Origin: DATFWC01 sp963777755
GTDB lineage: Bacteria > Pseudomonadota > Alphaproteobacteria > Rhizobiales > Xanthobacteraceae
Direction of reading: 5' to 3'
Assembly: GCA_963777755.1 (NCBI GenBank)
Contig: CAVZSC010000027.1
Location: forward strand, 186,001-250,000
Length of the DNA: 64,000 nucleotides
Within the stretch, counting starts at the first letter, position 1, and every line of letters starts with the position of its first letter. A program made the translations under genes and the position numbers. Under the pieces are notes generated by a model, which saw nothing but the letters and a program-made list of their open reading frames with translations, had not been told where the DNA came from and made no database searches. Shown here one piece after another: positions 62,284 through 64,000 of the stretch.

Positions 62284-63708
62284 TCACAACACCTTGCCGG
62301 GGTTGAGAATCCCCTTCGGGTCGAGGGTGCGCTTGAGCGTGCGCATCAGGTCGAGGGCGACCGGGTCTTTCACGCGCGGCAGCACGTCGCGCTTCATCAC
62401 CCCGATGCCGTGCTCGGCGGAGATCGAGCCGCCGAATTTCCTCACCACGTCGAACACGACCGCATTGACCTCGTCCCAACGTGCAAGGTATGCGGCCTTG
62501 TCGGCGCCCTCCGGCTGGTTGACGTTGTAGTGGATGTTGCCGTCGCCGAGATGGCCGAACGGCAGCGGCCGGGCGCCGGGAATGAGCGCGGTGACGGCGG
62601 CGTTCGCCTCGGCGATGAAGGCCGGGACCGAGGCGACCGGCACCGACACGTCGTGCTTGATCGAGCCGCCGAGGTGGCGCTGCACCTCGCCGAACAGCTC
62701 GCGGATGCGCCAGAACCCCTTGGCCTGCTCCAGGCTGTCGGCGATCGTGGCGTCGGCGATCAGGCCGCGCGAATGGCCTTCCGCCAGGATCTCCTCCAGG
62801 GTCTCGCGCAATCCGCTGCGCGCCTGCGACGACAATTCGATCAGCGCGTACCACGGGTGCGGGGTAGCGAGCGGATCGCGACAACCCGAGCCGAAGCGCA
62901 GCACCGCCTCGATCCCGGCGCGCGTCATGATCTCGAAGCTGGTGACGCCACCGGACACGCGATCCTGCGCCAGCGTCAGGAGCTCGAGCCCGGCCTCCGG
63001 CGACGCGATGCCCGCATAGGCGGTCTCGACCGAACGCGGCCGCGGCACCAGGCGCAGCACCGCGGCGGTGATCACGCCCAGCGTACCTTCGGCGCCGATG
63101 AAGAGGTTCTTGAGGTCGTAGCCGGTGTTGTCCTTCTTGAGCTTGTTGAGGTTGTCGAGCACGCGCCCGTCGGCGAGCACCACCTCGAGCCCGAGCACGT
63201 GCGAGCGGGCGATGCCGTAGGCGAGCGCCTGGGTGCCGCCCGCATTGGTCGACAGGTTGCCGCCGATCGTGCAGGTGCCTTCCGACGGCAGCAGCTGCGG
63301 ATAGAGCCGGTCGACCGCGGCGGCCGCCTCGCGCGCGCGACCGAGCGTGACGCCGGCCTCGCAGGTGATGGTGTTCGAGGTCGGGTCGACTTCGCGGACG
63401 CGGTCGAGGCGGTTGAGCGAGAGCAGGATCTCGTCGTGATACGGCAACTGGCCGCCCACCAGCCCGGTGTTGCCGCCCTGCGGCACGATCGGCGTGCCGG
63501 TCTCGCTGGCGAGGACGAGGATCTTCGACACCTCGGCGACCGAGGCGGGCCGCAGCACCATGGCGGTGCGGCCGCGATACATGTCGCGCATCTCGGTGAG
63601 ATAAGGCAGCTGCGCCTGCTTGTCGGTGATGGCGTATTTCTCGCCGACGATCGCGGCGAAGCGGGCCAGGAGATCGGCGGAGGGCGGTCTGGGTTGATGG
63701 ATGTTCAT
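62284..63708 (-). CDS. FAD-linked oxidase (GlcD/D-2-hydroxyglutarate dehydrogenase-like)
   Basis: 474 residues. The VAO-type FAD-binding domain (VLRPASVAEVSKILVLASET, PQGGNTGLVGGQ, LPSEGTCTIGGNLSTNAGGT) is followed by the C-terminal FAD-oxidase domain with GHLGDGNIHYN and SAEHGIGVMKR. It oxidises a D-2-hydroxy acid; D-2-hydroxyglutarate, D-lactate and glycolate are all possible. The 9-nt gap to the Sua5-like gene upstream suggests one operon. Confidence 0.93.
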   Translation of the reverse strand: MNIHQPRPPSADLLARFAAIVGEKYAITDKQAQLPYLTEMRDMYRGRTAMVLRPASVAEVSKILVLASETGTPIVPQGGNTGLVGGQLPYHDEILLSLNRLDRVREVDPTSNTITCEAGVTLGRAREAAAAVDRLYPQLLPSEGTCTIGGNLSTNAGGTQALAYGIARSHVLGLEVVLADGRVLDNLNKLKKDNTGYDLKNLFIGAEGTLGVITAAVLRLVPRPRSVETAYAGIASPEAGLELLTLAQDRVSGGVTSFEIMTRAGIEAVLRFGSGCRDPLATPHPWYALIELSSQARSGLRETLEEILAEGHSRGLIADATIADSLEQAKGFWRIRELFGEVQRHLGGSIKHDVSVPVASVPAFIAEANAAVTALIPGARPLPFGHLGDGNIHYNVNQPEGADKAAYLARWDEVNAVVFDVVRKFGGSISAEHGIGVMKRDVLPRVKDPVALDLMRTLKRTLDPKGILNPGKVL

Positions 63709-63717
63709 GGCTCAAGT

Positions 63718-64000
63718 CTAGGCCGGCCGGTGGTTCGGGGTCGAGAGGGGAGTTGTCGACCGTGGCGCGGCGGCGCGTGCGAGGCGGTCGTTGATGGCTT
63801 CGCCCAGGCCTTCGTGTGGGATGGGCATGACGGCGATTGCGCACGCGCTCGCTGAGTCCAAGCTACGCAGATGCGAGAAGAGGCTCGCCGCGGCCTCGAT
63901 GAGGTCGCCTCTGCCAGAGAGGTTGAGCACGGCAGAAGCGGTCCCGGCGCCGGCCGGCAACGTCGGGCCGAACGCCAGCAGCGCTTCTCCGTCCCGGACC
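63718..64000 (-). CDS. L-threonylcarbamoyladenylate synthase, Sua5 type (3' end only)
   Basis: The visible 93 codons form the C-terminal Sua5 domain: GEALLAFGPTLP at the window edge, AVLNLSGRGDLIEAAASLFS, LRSLDSASACAIAVMPIP and EGLGEAINDRLARAA. Such proteins make the t6A precursor for tRNAs reading ANN codons from threonine, bicarbonate and ATP. The N-terminal catalytic YrdC domain lies outside the window. Its stop is 9 nt before the FAD oxidase start. Confidence 0.85.
   Translation of the reverse strand, partial: VRDGEALLAFGPTLPAGAGTASAVLNLSGRGDLIEAAASLFSHLRSLDSASACAIAVMPIPHEGLGEAINDRLARAAAPRSTTPLSTPNHRPA

Overview
The window is high-GC chromosomal DNA, densely coded on both strands, with no tRNA, rRNA, CRISPR, prophage or intact transposon. 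The gene set points to an alphaproteobacterium of the Hyphomicrobiales, near Bradyrhizobium, Xanthobacteraceae or Rhodoplanes: split glyQ/glyS, ppdK, a TIGR02301 protein, the MKAALLPDRGVV form of YgfZ, ETF-QO, DUF2007 and DUF3096 proteins, orphan Bug/TTT receptors and several palindromic intergenic repeats. The placement is inference from remembered protein families; no search was run.

Layout. 1-3563 (minus): an ABC import operon for a small organic solute with two different NMT1-like binding proteins. 4067-5458: an RTX calcium-binding protein closed by a strong terminator. 5597-8274: a DUF1989 protein, a small secreted repeat protein, a DUF4242 protein and a MarR regulator that share a palindromic site, and xseB. 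8473-8961: an ArsI-type C-As lyase. 8958-16092 (minus): a bd-type quinol oxidase whose cydA and cydB are separated by a four-gene cassette (carrier protein, fatty-acyl-AMP ligase, MBOAT, SGNH-like protein), the most interesting feature here. 16246-18826: purine permease, cupin and ModA-like binding protein. 18829-24641: uracil-DNA glycosylase, ETF-QO, TPR protein and ispE. 24804-28097: a Bug receptor, polyprenyl diphosphate synthase, DUF2007 and TrmN6-like methyltransferase. 28103-37818: S49 peptidase, glyQ, CDGSH protein, glyS, DUF3096, ppdK and a SleB-like hydrolase. 37815-41817: a LysR regulator divergent from two GNAT-like genes and a degenerate isochorismatase-fold gene, then two small genes. 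41921-49339: nadC, tandem MFS transporters, acuI, a secreted protein and a Bug receptor divergent from its own LysR gene. 49583-64000: thioesterase, DUF2339 membrane protein, PTP and HD phosphohydrolases, fahA, tag, ygfZ, an MGS-amidohydrolase fusion, Nudix, SRAP, an FAD-linked oxidase and the 3' end of a Sua5-type gene.

How the genes may work together. The cassette inside cydAB has the four-part logic of DltA/DltC/DltB/DltD: activate an acyl group, load it on a carrier, pass it across the membrane by MBOAT, transfer it to an extracellular acceptor. Its acyl group and acceptor cannot be read from sequence. Other local units are the MarR/DUF4242 pair, the two divergent LysR arrangements, and overlapping genes that suggest coupled translation.

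Cautions. Four genes between 25.5 and 36.6 kb (Bug receptor, trmN6-like, CDGSH, SleB-like) each appear shifted by a single base, which suggests either local assembly indels or real decay. Palindromic repeats overlap the apparent start codons of ispE and the trmN6-like gene and the 3' end of the SGNH-like gene.
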